Part shown: positions 20,574 to 31,014 of the stretch, piece by piece
How positions within the stretch are numbered: the first letter of the stretch is position 1
How the letters are laid out: the number at the start of each line of letters is the position of its first letter
DNA from: Bordetella parapertussis
GTDB taxonomy: Bacteria; Pseudomonadota; Gammaproteobacteria; Burkholderiales; Burkholderiaceae_B
Assembly (NCBI GenBank): GCA_945903445.1
Contig: CAMDNZ010000015.1
Coordinates: forward strand, 1 to 64,000
Direction: 5' to 3'
DNA length: 64,000 bases
Translations under genes and position numbers: made by a program
The notes under the pieces: model-generated
The model's database searches: none
Seen by the model: the letters and a program-made list of their open reading frames with translations, nothing else
Told to the model about the DNA's origin: nothing

Positions 20574-21982
20574 AATACATTTCGACCCGTGGCGGCATGA
20601 CGCCTCAACCGTTCTCCGACATCCTGCTCGAAGGATTGGCGCCCGACGGCGGTTTGACCCTGCCCGAGCAATTGCCCCAGGTGACAACCGACATGTTGGA
20701 GCGTTGGCGCACACTGTCGTACCCGGCACTGGCGGCCGAGGTGCTGGGATTGTTCGCGACCGATATCGACACGGAAGATCTGCGCGAATTGACGCGCCGC
20801 GCCTATTCGTCCGAGTCGTTCGGCGGGCAGGACGAAATCGTTCCGCTCAAGCCGCTAAATGACGGTCTGACGCTATTGGGCTTGTCCGAAGGCCCGACGC
20901 TGGCCTTCAAAGACATGGCCATGCAGTTTTTGGGACAAGTGTTCGAGTATGTCCTGACGCGTCGCGACGCCACCTTGAATATCGTCGGTGCGACTTCCGG
21001 CGATACCGGGTCGGCAGCCGAGTACGCCTTGCGCGGCAAGCGCGGGATATCCGTCTTCATGCTCTCGCCACAAGGCCGCATGAGCGCGTTCCAGCGTGCG
21101 CAGATGTATTCCTTACAAGACGCCAATATCCATAACCTGGCGGTTGATGGCGTGTTCGACGAGTGCCAGGACATCGTCAAGGCTTTGTCGGTCGACCTGG
21201 CGTTCAAAACGGGATTCCGCTTAGGCGCAGTCAATTCGATCAACTGGGCGCGCATTGCCGCGCAGGTGGTGTATTACTTTCACGGCTGGTTGCGCGCGAC
21301 CGCCGCGCCGGGCCAGGAAGTGTCGTTTGCCGTGCCCTCGGGCAATTTCGGCAACATCTTGTCCGGGCACATTGCTCGTCAGATGGGCTTGCCGATTCGT
21401 CGTCTGGTCTTGGCCACCAACGAAAACAATGTGTTGGAAGAGTTCTTCCGCACTGGCGTGTATCGTCCGCGACCGGCGGCACAAACCTACGCGACGTCCA
21501 GCCCGTCGATGGACATCTCTCGGGCCTCGAATTTCGAGCGCTTCGTGTTCGACTTCGTGGGTCGCGATCCCAAACGTGTCGCCGCGCTTTGGGACGAGGT
21601 CGCGCGTAGCGGTCAGTTCGATCTGTCGGCCGAGCGCGGACGATTCGAATCAGAGTTCGGCTTTGTCTGCGGCGTCAGCACGCACGCCGACCGAATCGCC
21701 ACGATCCAGGCGGTGCATACCGCTACCGGTCGCGTCATCGATCCGCACACGGCCGATGGCGTGAAAGTCGCGCGCGAATATGTCGAAGAGGGGGTGCCGA
21801 TGCTGGTGCTGGAGACGGCGTTGCCAGCGAAGTTTTCCGAGGTGATCGAAGAGGCCTTGGGCCAACCTGCACCCGTGCCGGCCTCGCTGGTCGGACTGGA
21901 ATCCCGACCGCAGCGGGTGCAGGCGTTGCCGTGCGACGTACAGGCCGTGCGGCGCTACATCGAGACGCACGCCGCCGATTGA
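20570..21982 (+). CDS. thrC: threonine synthase
   Basis: 470 residues from the ATG at 20570 ([19 protein letters not shown]), typical of the long proteobacterial ThrC. The PLP lysine is in [13 protein letters not shown], and [14 protein letters not shown] binds the cofactor phosphate. It converts O-phosphohomoserine to threonine. It is the last gene of alaC-hom-thrC. Confidence 0.97.
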   Translation: MKYISTRGGMTPQPFSDILLEGLAPDGGLTLPEQLPQVTTDMLERWRTLSYPALAAEVLGLFATDIDTEDLRELTRRAYSSESFGGQDEIVPLKPLNDGLTLLGLSEGPTLAFKDMAMQFLGQVFEYVLTRRDATLNIVGATSGDTGSAAEYALRGKRGISVFMLSPQGRMSAFQRAQMYSLQDANIHNLAVDGVFDECQDIVKALSVDLAFKTGFRLGAVNSINWARIAAQVVYYFHGWLRATAAPGQEVSFAVPSGNFGNILSGHIARQMGLPIRRLVLATNENNVLEEFFRTGVYRPRPAAQTYATSSPSMDISRASNFERFVFDFVGRDPKRVAALWDEVARSGQFDLSAERGRFESEFGFVCGVSTHADRIATIQAVHTATGRVIDPHTADGVKVAREYVEEGVPMLVLETALPAKFSEVIEEALGQPAPVPASLVGLESRPQRVQALPCDVQAVRRYIETHAAD

Positions 21983-22011
21983 TTTGTCGGTATGGGGCGC
22001 TAGAATCACTC

Positions 22012-22956
22012 ATGATGATTGCGTCCCGTTCTACCGAAAACGCCGCCCTTATCGCCGATAACGTGCGCAAGCGCTATGGCGAGAAAGTTGTTGTTGACGG
22101 CTTGACCTTCTCAATCGCCCGTGGCGAATGCTACGGCCTGCTGGGTCCCAACGGTGCCGGCAAGACCACCACGCTGCGTACGCTGTTGGGCCTGACGCCC
22201 TATGACAGCGGCAAAATCCGTGTGCTCGAACACCCCATTCCGCATGCGGCCCGCCAGGCACGAATGCGCATCGGCGTGGTGCCGCAGATGGATAATCTCG
22301 ATCCCGATTTCACCGTATCCGAGAATCTGTGGGTGTTTGGCCGATACTTCGGCATGTCCACCGCGCAGGCCCGCGCACGAGTGCCCGAGCTGCTGGCCTT
22401 CGCTACGCTGGAGTCTAAGGCCGATGCACGTATCGGCGAATTGTCCGGGGGCATGAAGCGTCGCCTGACATTAGCGCGCGCCATGATCAACGACCCCGAT
22501 CTCATCATCATGGACGAGCCCACAACCGGGCTCGATCCGCAGGCACGTCATCTGATCTGGGAGCGTTTGAAAGCGCTGCTCGCACGCGGCAAGACCATCT
22601 TGCTCACGACCCATTTCATGGATGAGGCCGAACGCTTGTGCCATCGCCTGGGGCTGCTGGATCAGGGTCGTTTGATGGCCGAGGGCACGCCTCGCGCGTT
22701 GATCGACGCGCACGTCGAGCCGCAAGTCTTGGAGGTGTATGGCGACGGTTTGGTCCAGTGGTTGAGTCGACATCGCGATTCGGTGCATGCGCGTATCGAG
22801 GTCAGCGGCGAAACGGCCTTTTGTTATACCGAAGATGCCACGCCGCTGTTGGCCGACATCCAAGGCCGCGACGATCTGCGTTATCTGCATCGGCCCGCCA
22901 ACCTCGAAGATCTGTTTTTGCGTCTGACCGGGCGCGGTATGCGGGAGGGCACATGA
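22012..22956 (+). CDS. nodI: ABC transporter ATP-binding protein, NodI family
   Basis: 314 residues from the tandem ATGs at 22012/22015. Walker A is [10 protein letters not shown], the signature [15 protein letters not shown], Walker [13 protein letters not shown], and the switch His is in [11 protein letters not shown]. With NodJ it resembles the rhizobial lipochitooligosaccharide exporter; in non-rhizobial betaproteobacteria the substrate is unknown. It overlaps nodJ by four bases. Confidence 0.88.
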   Translation: MMIASRSTENAALIADNVRKRYGEKVVVDGLTFSIARGECYGLLGPNGAGKTTTLRTLLGLTPYDSGKIRVLEHPIPHAARQARMRIGVVPQMDNLDPDFTVSENLWVFGRYFGMSTAQARARVPELLAFATLESKADARIGELSGGMKRRLTLARAMINDPDLIIMDEPTTGLDPQARHLIWERLKALLARGKTILLTTHFMDEAERLCHRLGLLDQGRLMAEGTPRALIDAHVEPQVLEVYGDGLVQWLSRHRDSVHARIEVSGETAFCYTEDATPLLADIQGRDDLRYLHRPANLEDLFLRLTGRGMREGT

Positions 22957-23738
22957 GCGGTGTGTCGCGAGCCTGGCCTCGTCTGGGATGGGGAAGTGTG
23001 GCGGTGTTCCGCCGTAACTTTCTGATGTGGCGCAAGACCGCGCTGACTACGGTGCTGGGCGATGTGCTCGATCCAATGATCGCGTTGCTGGCCTTGGGTT
23101 TCGGACTGGGCGCCCTGTTACCCAGCATCGAAGGCGTGCCCTACATCACGTTTCTGGCCGCCGGATCGATTTGCATCGGTACCGTCTACGGCGCGACTTT
23201 CGAGGCGACCTACAACGCTTTCTCGCGCTTGCAGATTCAGCGGACTTGGGACGCCATGCTGAATACGCCGCTGTCTTTGGATGACGTGGTATGGGCGGAA
23301 ATTCTTTGGGCGCAAGCCAAGGCGCTGAAAAGCGGCTTATCGATCGTGCTGGTCGTGTTGCTGTTCGACGTGTCTCGGGCGGCGACGCTGATATGGGTTC
23401 CGCTGGTGTTGGTGCTGGTGGCGTTGACATTCGCTGCCTTGGGCATGATCGTATGCGCGTTGGCGAAGGGTTACGATTTCTTTATGTACTACTTCACGCT
23501 GGGCATCACGCCCATGGTGTTTTTATCCGGCACGTTTTTCCCGGCCGATCAGTTGCCACCCATGTTGGTGGCCGTCATGAAGTGGTTTCCGTTGTCGCCA
23601 GCGGTCGAGTTGGTGCGACCGCTGGTGCTGGGACGGGTGCCTGGCGAACCGTGGGCAGACGTGCTGCAATTGACACTGACCGCCACGCTGGCAATCTGGG
23701 TGAGTGCTGTGCTGATGCGCCGTCGCCTGTTGCGCTGA
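22953..23738 (+). CDS. nodJ: ABC-2 type permease, NodJ family
   Basis: 261 residues with six hydrophobic segments and an ABC-2 permease pattern ([20 protein letters not shown]). It pairs with the preceding ATPase. The gene is convergent with hpnE 54 bases away. No glycolipid-synthesis gene is directly adjacent, but the squalene genes are next door on the other strand. Confidence 0.87.
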   Translation: MSGVSRAWPRLGWGSVAVFRRNFLMWRKTALTTVLGDVLDPMIALLALGFGLGALLPSIEGVPYITFLAAGSICIGTVYGATFEATYNAFSRLQIQRTWDAMLNTPLSLDDVVWAEILWAQAKALKSGLSIVLVVLLFDVSRAATLIWVPLVLVLVALTFAALGMIVCALAKGYDFFMYYFTLGITPMVFLSGTFFPADQLPPMLVAVMKWFPLSPAVELVRPLVLGRVPGEPWADVLQLTLTATLAIWVSAVLMRRRLLR

Positions 23739-23792
23739 TACTGGAGACGGCTATCAAACCCGTCGATCGACCCGTATCGATTGGCCGAATTC

Positions 23793-25106
23793 TCAGCCTG
23801 GACGCACCTTGAACAAACGTGCCGCCTGCCTGCCGCTGCGAACTGCTCCTTCGAGTACACCGGGATAGCCGGTATCGGTCCAGTCGCCTGCCAGCGCCAG
23901 CCGCGGCCACGGCGTGCGGTTCGCGGGCCGGGCTAGGCCCGGCACTGCCGCGAACGTTGCGCGTTTTTCGATGAAAAGCTCACTGGCAGTCACCTCCGGC
24001 AAGGGCAGGCGGCGAGGCGCTTGTTCGCGTAATTGTTCGATCAGCTGTTTTACCGTTTGATCGCGATCGCGTTCGCTCAAGCCTTGAGCCGCGCTGACGA
24101 CGATCGCCAGCTCGCCGCCATTGCTTTGATCCAGCATACGCGTTCGATCGAACACCCATTGCCCGTCATGACCGCGAGCGGGATCTTCGCGCAACATCAT
24201 CATCGGCATGGGCAGCCGATAGGGTTGCGCCAGCCGCAAGACCAGGGTAGCGATCGGCATGTAGTCGAACGCCTGCAATTGCTTGAGCAAACCCGCAGCC
24301 GAGGGCGTGCGCGCATACGGGTCGAGCAGCCTAGCCGCTGCCGATGGTGGAATGGCCAAGACCGCTGCATCGAATTCTTCGCCGTTCAAGACGACGGTGT
24401 CGTCGCCCCAGTGCAAAGTGCGAACGGTGCTGCCATAACGCATCCGGACCTGCCGGGCTGCGGCGTCGGGCCAGACTGCCGATAGATCGGTGCGAGGCAA
24501 GAGCAGGTCGCTGGCCTCGCGTGTCGTGCTCAGGCTGTCGCGCAATACCCGCGCATAAAGCTGTGCGCTTGCCATGGCGATAGGCGTATTCAATGCCGCT
24601 AGACAGAGCGGCGACCACAACGCGCCGATCAGGCTCTGCGGCTGGCGTAAGTCCGTAAGCCATGCGGCGACGGTCAAGTCAGTCGGGATCGTGTCGATGA
24701 CCAGTTTGCGCACGTGCATCATCAGACGGGTCGCTGCCCACCGATCGGCAGCCGTCAGGCCGCGCGCGGTCAGCAGCGCCCACATGGTATGAAAGGGGGC
24801 TGGCCAGCGCGGCGCACGCAAAGTGACCGCGCCGTCGAAGGCACCCCATTGCAAGGGCAAGCGCCACAGCATTCGATCGACGTCGCGATCCAGCTGACGC
24901 ATCAGCGCCAGCGTCTCGGTGTAGGCACCGAGCAGGATGTGTTGGCCGTTGTCCAGCGGTGTGCCCCAGGTCAGACGGGCCACCCGCCGTGCGCGTCCGC
25001 CCGGCGTATGGGCCGCTTCGAACACCGACACCTCATGACCATAGGCTTTGAGGTCTACGGCAGCGGCAAGTCCCGCCCAGCCCGCACCGACGACCGCCAG
25101 TTTCAT
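23793..25106 (-). CDS. hpnE: hydroxysqualene dehydroxylase (squalene-associated FAD-dependent desaturase)
   Basis: 437 residues from the ATG at 25106. The Rossmann FAD motif is MKLAVVGAGWAGLAAAVDL, and RLTWGTPLDNGQHILLGAY is characteristic of HpnE. The C-terminal ALAGDWTDTGYPGVLEGAV motif closes the FAD site. It reduces hydroxysqualene to squalene. Its start overlaps the hpnD stop. Confidence 0.93.
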   Translation of the reverse strand: MKLAVVGAGWAGLAAAVDLKAYGHEVSVFEAAHTPGGRARRVARLTWGTPLDNGQHILLGAYTETLALMRQLDRDVDRMLWRLPLQWGAFDGAVTLRAPRWPAPFHTMWALLTARGLTAADRWAATRLMMHVRKLVIDTIPTDLTVAAWLTDLRQPQSLIGALWSPLCLAALNTPIAMASAQLYARVLRDSLSTTREASDLLLPRTDLSAVWPDAAARQVRMRYGSTVRTLHWGDDTVVLNGEEFDAAVLAIPPSAAARLLDPYARTPSAAGLLKQLQAFDYMPIATLVLRLAQPYRLPMPMMMLREDPARGHDGQWVFDRTRMLDQSNGGELAIVVSAAQGLSERDRDQTVKQLIEQLREQAPRRLPLPEVTASELFIEKRATFAAVPGLARPANRTPWPRLALAGDWTDTGYPGVLEGAVRSGRQAARLFKVRPG

Positions 25107-25966
25107 TGGGCCAACCGCTGCACGAAACCGCGGCCGCCGCCGACCCAGATCCGCCAGGCCAGAAGCAGCTTGCGCAAGGGTGTCAGCGAAATCCGTTGAT
25201 GCAGCACCTGCCACTGATCGCGCTCGATCTCGTCGAGCAGTGCGTAGTAGATCGCCGCCATCATCAGGCCCGGCCGTTGCGCGCGGCGGTCCACTTCAGG
25301 CAGCAGTTGCACGGCCTCGCGATACAACGCCCGCGCCCGTTCGGTCTGAAAGCGCATCAGCGCGACGAATCGATCGGAGTAGGTGCCGTCGATGATCTCG
25401 TTGGCACGGACATCGAACTGCTGCATCTCGTTGACCGGAAGGTAGATACGGCCGCGTCGCGCATCGTCGCCGATGTCGCGGATGATGTTCGTCATCTGGA
25501 AGGCCAAGCCCAGCTTCTCGGCGTATTCGAGTGTCTTCGGGTCGGTATAACCGAACACCCCGGCAGACAATTCACCCACTACGCCGGCGGCGTGCCAACA
25601 GTACTTGCGTAGACCGGGCCAGTCCAGATAGCGGGTCTGGTCGAGATCCATTTGCATGCCGTCGATGACGGCATGCAGCCGTTCGGCCGTGATGCCGCAG
25701 GGCGCTAGATGCGGCGCCAGTGCACGCATGACGGGATGCTCGCCTTGCCCTGCGAACAACTGATCGACCTGCGTGCGCCACCAGGCCAGTTTCACGCGCG
25801 CCAGCGACGGGTCGGTGGCCTCGTCCACCACGTCGTCCACTTCGCGGCAGAAGGCATACAACGCGGTAATGGCGCGGCGTCGCTCGGGCGGCAGAAACAG
25901 AAAGGAATAGTAAAAGCTGGACCCGCTCTTGGCGGCTTTTTCCTGGCAGTATTCGTCAGGTGTCAT
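25103..25966 (-). CDS. hpnD: presqualene diphosphate synthase
   Basis: A 287-residue squalene/phytoene-synthase-family enzyme. The first aspartate motif is REVDDVVDEATD; the second is NIIRDIGDDARRGRIYLP. It joins two farnesyl diphosphates to presqualene diphosphate. It lies between hpnC and hpnE with overlapping ends. Confidence 0.94.
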   Translation of the reverse strand: MTPDEYCQEKAAKSGSSFYYSFLFLPPERRRAITALYAFCREVDDVVDEATDPSLARVKLAWWRTQVDQLFAGQGEHPVMRALAPHLAPCGITAERLHAVIDGMQMDLDQTRYLDWPGLRKYCWHAAGVVGELSAGVFGYTDPKTLEYAEKLGLAFQMTNIIRDIGDDARRGRIYLPVNEMQQFDVRANEIIDGTYSDRFVALMRFQTERARALYREAVQLLPEVDRRAQRPGLMMAAIYYALLDEIERDQWQVLHQRISLTPLRKLLLAWRIWVGGGRGFVQRLAQ

Positions 25967-26795
25967 ATCGAAAGGCGGCTCGCCAAAATATCGTGAACCA
26001 ATCGGCTTTGCCCAATATCGGGCGGTTCATAAAAACATCGAAGCGGGCCGCCTCGATGCGTTCCAGAATACGCAGCCCGCCAAGTACGACCAGCCGCAAT
26101 TCGAAACCGGCGCGCCCGGGAATACGACGCGCCAGCGGAGCGCCAAAGTGTAGCAGTGCGCGAGTTCGCTGGATTTCAAACTGCATCAACGCTCTCCATC
26201 GCGGCGTCAAGCGACGCGCATCGATGTCCGATTCGGTCACGCCAAACCGATCCATATCTTCTTGCGGCAGGTACACACGGCCCTTGCGCCAGTCGATCTG
26301 TACGTCCTGCCACATGTTCACCAGTTGCAAGCCGGTACAGATGGCATCCGATTGCTCCAGGTTTTCCGGTGTGGCGGCACGATAAAGATGCAACATCAGG
26401 CGTCCAACCGGATTGGCGGAGCGGCTGGCGTAGTCCAGCAGATCCTTGTAGTGGGAGTAGCGTGTCTGTATGACGTCTTGCTCAAATGCGGACAACAGAT
26501 CGAAAAACGCGGTGATGGGCAGTTGGTGCTGCCGGATGGTCGCGGCTAAGGGATCGAAAATGGGCGCAAGCTCTGGCATTGCCGGGCCGAACCGATGGTG
26601 CTCTGCACCGATGCGGTGCAGTTCGGAGCGATAGTTGCCCAGGTGCGCCAAGCGTACGGCGTTGGTGGCCTGGCCCTCGTCGGCGATATCGTCGGCCGAG
26701 CGGGCAAAGCGGTAGATGTCGGTCACCGCTCCGCGCAGGCGCGCCGGGAGCAAGATAGAGGCGACAGGAAAGTTCTCGTAGTGATCGACGGCCAT
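25956..26795 (-). CDS. hpnC: hydroxysqualene synthase
   Basis: 279 residues, a paralogue of HpnD. Motifs are RFARSADDIADEGQ and NMWQDVQIDWRKGRVYLP, where Q replaces the D or R of the HpnD-type motif, as in other HpnC proteins. It turns presqualene diphosphate into hydroxysqualene. It is the first gene of hpnCDE. No squalene-hopene cyclase lies in the window. It is divergent from alr across 118 bases. Confidence 0.92.
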   Translation of the reverse strand: MAVDHYENFPVASILLPARLRGAVTDIYRFARSADDIADEGQATNAVRLAHLGNYRSELHRIGAEHHRFGPAMPELAPIFDPLAATIRQHQLPITAFFDLLSAFEQDVIQTRYSHYKDLLDYASRSANPVGRLMLHLYRAATPENLEQSDAICTGLQLVNMWQDVQIDWRKGRVYLPQEDMDRFGVTESDIDARRLTPRWRALMQFEIQRTRALLHFGAPLARRIPGRAGFELRLVVLGGLRILERIEAARFDVFMNRPILGKADWFTIFWRAAFRYDT

Positions 26796-26913
26796 TGAGT
26801 GTCAGCGTGCAGCTTGGATCGGCGTTGACATTTTCAACTATTTTTGGCCCTGCGTCTCTCGCTTGTGCCGGGACACTCGGGTTAGACTTGCGCCAACACG
26901 AACGACACGCATC

Positions 26914-28038
26914 ATGCCCCGTCCAATATCCGTAGATATCTCCGCCAGCGCACTCGCCCATAATTTGGCAACGGTGCGCGCTCGTCTGGACGCGACCGCA
27001 GCCGCCACCGGGGCACGTCCGCCGTCTATCTGGGCAGTAGTCAAAGCCAATGCATACGGCCACGGCATCGAATGTGCCGTCAGTGCGTTCGCGGCCGCTC
27101 AAGGCTTGGCAATGTTGGATTTTGCCGAAGCCGTGCGCTGCCGCGAGGCAGGGTGGGTCGGTCCCATCCTGATGCTGGAAGGATTTTTCGAGCTCGCCGA
27201 TATCGAGTTGCTCGATCGCTATCACCTGACCACGTCCATCCACAACGATGGGCAGTTGGCCATGCTGGAGCGTGCCCGCGTCGGTCGTCGTATCGACGCC
27301 TTCGTCAAAATGAACACTGGGATGAACCGGCTGGGATTTTCGCCCCAAGCCTACCGCCAGGCATTCGTACGCGCTCAGGCGCTGTCGGCCCGAGGCGTGT
27401 TGGGCCATGTCGGCAAGATGACTCATTTCGCCAACGCCGACGGCATCCAGGGCGTGGCCGGTCAGATGGCGATATTCGATGCCGAGGTCGCCGGCTTGCC
27501 CGGTCCCGTATCGGTATGCAATTCGGCGGCCACCCTGCGTTATGCCGAAGTGGCCCTGGTGCGTGACGATCAACCGCGCTGGGTGCGCCCCGGTATTTGC
27601 CTGTACGGCGATTCGCCGTTCGATGAGCAGCCCGCCTCTGATTTCGATTTGCGTCCGGCCATGACACTGCGTTCGCGCATCATCGCCGTTCAGGACGTGA
27701 CCGCGGGTGGCGCAATTGGCTACGGTAGTCGGTTTTCCGCCAGCGCGCCGATGCGAATCGGCGTCGTGGCCTGCGGCTATGCCGACGGCTATCCGCGTCA
27801 TGCCGCCGACGGCACCCCTATCACCGTAGCGGGCCGCCCCACCCAATTGATCGGTCGAGTATCCATGGACATGTTGATGGTCGATCTGACGCCGGTGCCC
27901 GATGCCGACATCAATTCGCCCGTCGTGCTGTGGGGCGAGGGCGGCCCACCGGTCGGCGAGGTGGCGCGCCATAGCGGTACCATAGGCTATGAATTGCTGT
28001 GTGCGGTTGCCCCCCGTGTGCCCCGTCGCGATGTGTAG
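26914..28038 (+). CDS. alr: alanine racemase
   Basis: 374 residues from the ATG at 26914. The PLP lysine is in WAVVKANAYGHG, and the second catalytic residue, a tyrosine, is in AIGYGSRFSA. It interconverts L- and D-alanine for peptidoglycan. The frame is open back to 26863, but the family begins at RPISVDISASALAHN. Confidence 0.96.
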   Translation: MPRPISVDISASALAHNLATVRARLDATAAATGARPPSIWAVVKANAYGHGIECAVSAFAAAQGLAMLDFAEAVRCREAGWVGPILMLEGFFELADIELLDRYHLTTSIHNDGQLAMLERARVGRRIDAFVKMNTGMNRLGFSPQAYRQAFVRAQALSARGVLGHVGKMTHFANADGIQGVAGQMAIFDAEVAGLPGPVSVCNSAATLRYAEVALVRDDQPRWVRPGICLYGDSPFDEQPASDFDLRPAMTLRSRIIAVQDVTAGGAIGYGSRFSASAPMRIGVVACGYADGYPRHAADGTPITVAGRPTQLIGRVSMDMLMVDLTPVPDADINSPVVLWGEGGPPVGEVARHSGTIGYELLCAVAPRVPRRDV

Positions 28039-28047
28039 GAGTTCCCC

Positions 28048-28767
28048 ATGAAAGACAAATGCGTGCTGGTCACCGGTGCGACAAAAGGCATTGGCTGGGC
28101 ACTCAGCCAGCGGCTGGCCGATCAGGGTTGCCATGTGGTGGGTATTGCCCGTCATACCGACGATCTCGATTTTCCCGGCTATTTGTTTGCGTGCGACCTG
28201 TTGGATGCAGGTCGCACGGCAGACGTGCTGTATAAGATTCGCGAGCGATTTTCGATTGATGCCGTCGTCAACAACGTCGGCAGTGTGATACCCGAGCCCT
28301 TGGGCGAAGTGAATCTGGCTTCGCTCTACAACGTCATGGATCTGAATGTGCGAGTGGCTGTACAGGTCACCCAGGCCTTCATCGACTCGATGAAGGAGCG
28401 TGGCGAGGGCCGTATCGTCAACGTCAGCAGTCGTGCGATTCACGGTGCCTACGAGCGCAGCAGCTACGCCGCGGCCAAAAGTGCGCTGGTGGGATTGACG
28501 CGGGCTTGGGCACTCGAATTGGCCGAATTCGGTGTGACGGTCAACGCCGTCGCCCCCGGCCCCATCGAAACCGAATTGTTCCGTCGGAGTCGCCCCATCG
28601 GCAGCGAAGCCGAGAAGCGGGCTTTGGCCTCGGTGCCGCTCAAGCGCTTGGGCACACCGGCCGATGTGGCCGCTGCCATTGCCTTTTTGTTGTCGGACGA
28701 AGCGGGATTCATCACCGGCCAGGTGTTGGGTGTGGATGGCGGCGGCAGTCTGGGCGGACGGGCCTGA
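28048..28767 (+). CDS. short-chain dehydrogenase/reductase
   Basis: 239 residues of the classical SDR type: cofactor motif TGATKGIG near the N-terminus, NNVG, catalytic Ser in NVSSRAIHG, YAAAK, and PGPIETELF. FabG-like in form, but the substrate cannot be inferred. It starts nine bases after alr and ends eight bases before radA, so alr-SDR-radA is probably one unit. Confidence 0.88.
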   Translation: MKDKCVLVTGATKGIGWALSQRLADQGCHVVGIARHTDDLDFPGYLFACDLLDAGRTADVLYKIRERFSIDAVVNNVGSVIPEPLGEVNLASLYNVMDLNVRVAVQVTQAFIDSMKERGEGRIVNVSSRAIHGAYERSSYAAAKSALVGLTRAWALELAEFGVTVNAVAPGPIETELFRRSRPIGSEAEKRALASVPLKRLGTPADVAAAIAFLLSDEAGFITGQVLGVDGGGSLGGRA

Positions 28768-28775
28768 GCCCTAAG

Positions 28776-30134
28776 ATGGCCAAGATACGCACCGTTTACG
28801 TCTGCAGCGAATGCGGCGGTTCCAGTCCTAAATGGCAGGGCCAGTGTCCGCACTGCGACGCCTGGAACACCCTGGAAGAGTCGGTCGAAGCACCGGCTGG
28901 CGCCAGCACCCACCGGTTCGCTTCCCTGGCCGGTTCGGCGCCGGTACAAAATCTCGCCAAAATCGAAGCGCGCGAAACGCCTCGCCAACCCACGGGCATC
29001 GACGAGTTCGACCGGGTGCTGGGCGGCGGCTTGGTACCGGGCGCCGTCGTTCTGATCGGCGGCGATCCCGGTATTGGCAAATCCACGCTTCTGTTGCAAG
29101 CGCTGGCCTCGCTATCCGAAAGCACCCCGGTGTTGTACGTCACTGGCGAAGAATCGGCCGAGCAGGTGGCCTTGCGCGCCCGTCGCTTAGGGCTAAGCGG
29201 TGACCGTATCGATCTGCTGGCCGAGATTCGGCTGGAGTCCATCCAGGCCGCCTTAGCGCAGGTCAAGCCCAAGGTGGCCGTGGTCGATTCCATTCAGACC
29301 TTGTACAGCGGCCAATTGACCGCCGCGCCCGGTTCGGTCTCGCAGGTGCGTGAATGTGCCGCACAGCTGACCCGTCTGGCCAAGCAAACCGGCATCACCA
29401 TCGTGATGATCGGCCACGTCACCAAGGACGGTACGTTGGCAGGGCCGCGCGTGCTGGAGCACATCGTCGATACCGTCCTGTATTTCGAGGGCGATACGCA
29501 TTCGTCGTTCCGATTGGTGCGCGCGTTCAAGAATCGATACGGCGCGGTCAACGAGTTGGGCGTGTTCGCCATGACCGACCGAGGCTTGCGCGGCGTCGCG
29601 AACCCCTCGGCGCTGTTTCTGTCGCAGCACGATCGCCACGTGGCCGGGGCCTGCGTCATGGCTACCCAAGAGGGATCGCGGCCGCTATTGGTCGAAATTC
29701 AGGCATTAGTCGATCAGACCCATGCACCCAATCCCAAACGGCTGACCGTAGGTGTCGAAGGTAATCGATTGGCCATGTTGCTGGCGGTCCTGCACCGTCA
29801 CGCAGGCGTCGCCACCTACGACCAGGACGTGTTCGTCAACGCGGTCGGTGGGGTTCGCATCGGCGAACCGGCGGCCGACCTGCCGGTGTTGTTGTCCATC
29901 ATGTCGTCGCTGCGCGACCGTCCTTTGCCACGCGGATTGGTGGCGTTCGGCGAGATTGGACTGGCAGGCGAGATTCGGCCCGCCCCGCGTGGCCAGGAAC
30001 GTTTGCGCGAGGCTGCCAAGCTGGGTTTTAGCGTGGCGCTGATTCCAAAGGCCAATGCGCCGCGACAACCCATCGAGGGCCTGGAGATCTGGGCGGTCGA
30101 TCGGTTGGAAGACGCCTTGCAAAAACTCCAGTAG
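28776..30134 (+). CDS. radA: DNA repair protein RadA
   Basis: 452 residues from the ATG at 28776. The N-terminal C4 zinc finger reads CSECGGSSPKWQGQCPHC. The RecA-like ATPase has Walker A GGDPGIGKST and the RadA-specific KNRYGAVNELGVF motif. The Lon-protease-like C-terminal domain includes GLAGEIRPAPRGQERLREA. RadA helps branch migration in recombinational repair. Confidence 0.96.
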   Translation: MAKIRTVYVCSECGGSSPKWQGQCPHCDAWNTLEESVEAPAGASTHRFASLAGSAPVQNLAKIEARETPRQPTGIDEFDRVLGGGLVPGAVVLIGGDPGIGKSTLLLQALASLSESTPVLYVTGEESAEQVALRARRLGLSGDRIDLLAEIRLESIQAALAQVKPKVAVVDSIQTLYSGQLTAAPGSVSQVRECAAQLTRLAKQTGITIVMIGHVTKDGTLAGPRVLEHIVDTVLYFEGDTHSSFRLVRAFKNRYGAVNELGVFAMTDRGLRGVANPSALFLSQHDRHVAGACVMATQEGSRPLLVEIQALVDQTHAPNPKRLTVGVEGNRLAMLLAVLHRHAGVATYDQDVFVNAVGGVRIGEPAADLPVLLSIMSSLRDRPLPRGLVAFGEIGLAGEIRPAPRGQERLREAAKLGFSVALIPKANAPRQPIEGLEIWAVDRLEDALQKLQ

Positions 30135-30140
30135 GCCACG

Positions 30141-30914
30141 ATGCTCGTGCTCATCACTTTGGGCTGTTTCGCCGCGGGCGCAGTGATCGGCCTGTTGGGT
30201 GGTCTGTTGGGTATCGGCGGTGGCCTGATCGCCATTCCCGCCATGGCGCTGATATTGGGCATGCCTCAGCAACTGGCGCAGGGAACTGCGCTGATTCTGA
30301 TTCTGCCCACCGTGTTGATGGCGGTGCGCAAATACAATCAGAATGCGCGGATCGACTGGCGGGTCGCTGCGGCGGGTGCGACCACCGCGGTCTGCTTCAC
30401 GTTCCTGGGCGCGCATCTGGCCTTGGGCGCTGATTCGGTCGTCTTGCGCCGCAGCTTCGCCGGTTTTCTACTGGTAGTCGGCTTGTTCTACACCTGGCAA
30501 ACTTACAACATGCGTGCGGCCCGCAAGTTGGCCGGCGTGGGACACGAGCGTCAGGCTCCGCGTCTGTCGCCTCCGATAGGCGCGGCCATCGGTTGCGCTG
30601 CTGGCTTGCTGGGGGGATTCTTCGGGGTCGGTGGGGCGATCCTGGTGGTGCCCTTAATGACGACCTACTTCAAATACACGCAGACCACCGCCCAGGCGCT
30701 GGCGCTTACGATGATCATCCCCGGTTCGACTATCGCGCTGGCTACCTATACGTGGGCCGGACAAGCCGATTGGAGCGTGGGAGTGCCTTTGGCGCTGGGA
30801 AGTGTGTTATGCGTCTCGCAAGGCGTACGGCTGGCGTTGCGATTGCCAGAACGACGGCTACGCGCCTGCTTCGCGGCCATGGTGTTCGCCACTGTGTTGC
30901 TGATGCTTGTTTAG
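30141..30914 (+). CDS. TauE/SafE-family sulfite/anion exporter
   Basis: A 257-residue protein with about eight hydrophobic segments and two similar glycine-rich repeats (GLLGIGGGLIAIPAM; GFFGVGGAILVVPLM) diagnostic of TauE/SafE (DUF81). Members move sulfite or sulfur-containing organic anions; the substrate here is not known. It starts six bases after radA. Confidence 0.88.
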   Translation: MLVLITLGCFAAGAVIGLLGGLLGIGGGLIAIPAMALILGMPQQLAQGTALILILPTVLMAVRKYNQNARIDWRVAAAGATTAVCFTFLGAHLALGADSVVLRRSFAGFLLVVGLFYTWQTYNMRAARKLAGVGHERQAPRLSPPIGAAIGCAAGLLGGFFGVGGAILVVPLMTTYFKYTQTTAQALALTMIIPGSTIALATYTWAGQADWSVGVPLALGSVLCVSQGVRLALRLPERRLRACFAAMVFATVLLMLV

Positions 30915-31014
30915 GCGCGCCGCGCGTTCGAGCGGAACTTATCCGCATTGGCACAGGCTAAGATACCTGTTGCTCATCGATGCCCGCCGTTCGCGGGATT
31001 TGTACGGATCTGCC

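Noticed and set aside
26482..28443. 653-codon open frame on the minus strand opposite alr and part of hpnC
   Set aside because: It is a shadow of GC-rich coding sequence. The product is His/Gly/Arg/Gln-rich and resembles no family, while alr on the other strand has every catalytic motif.
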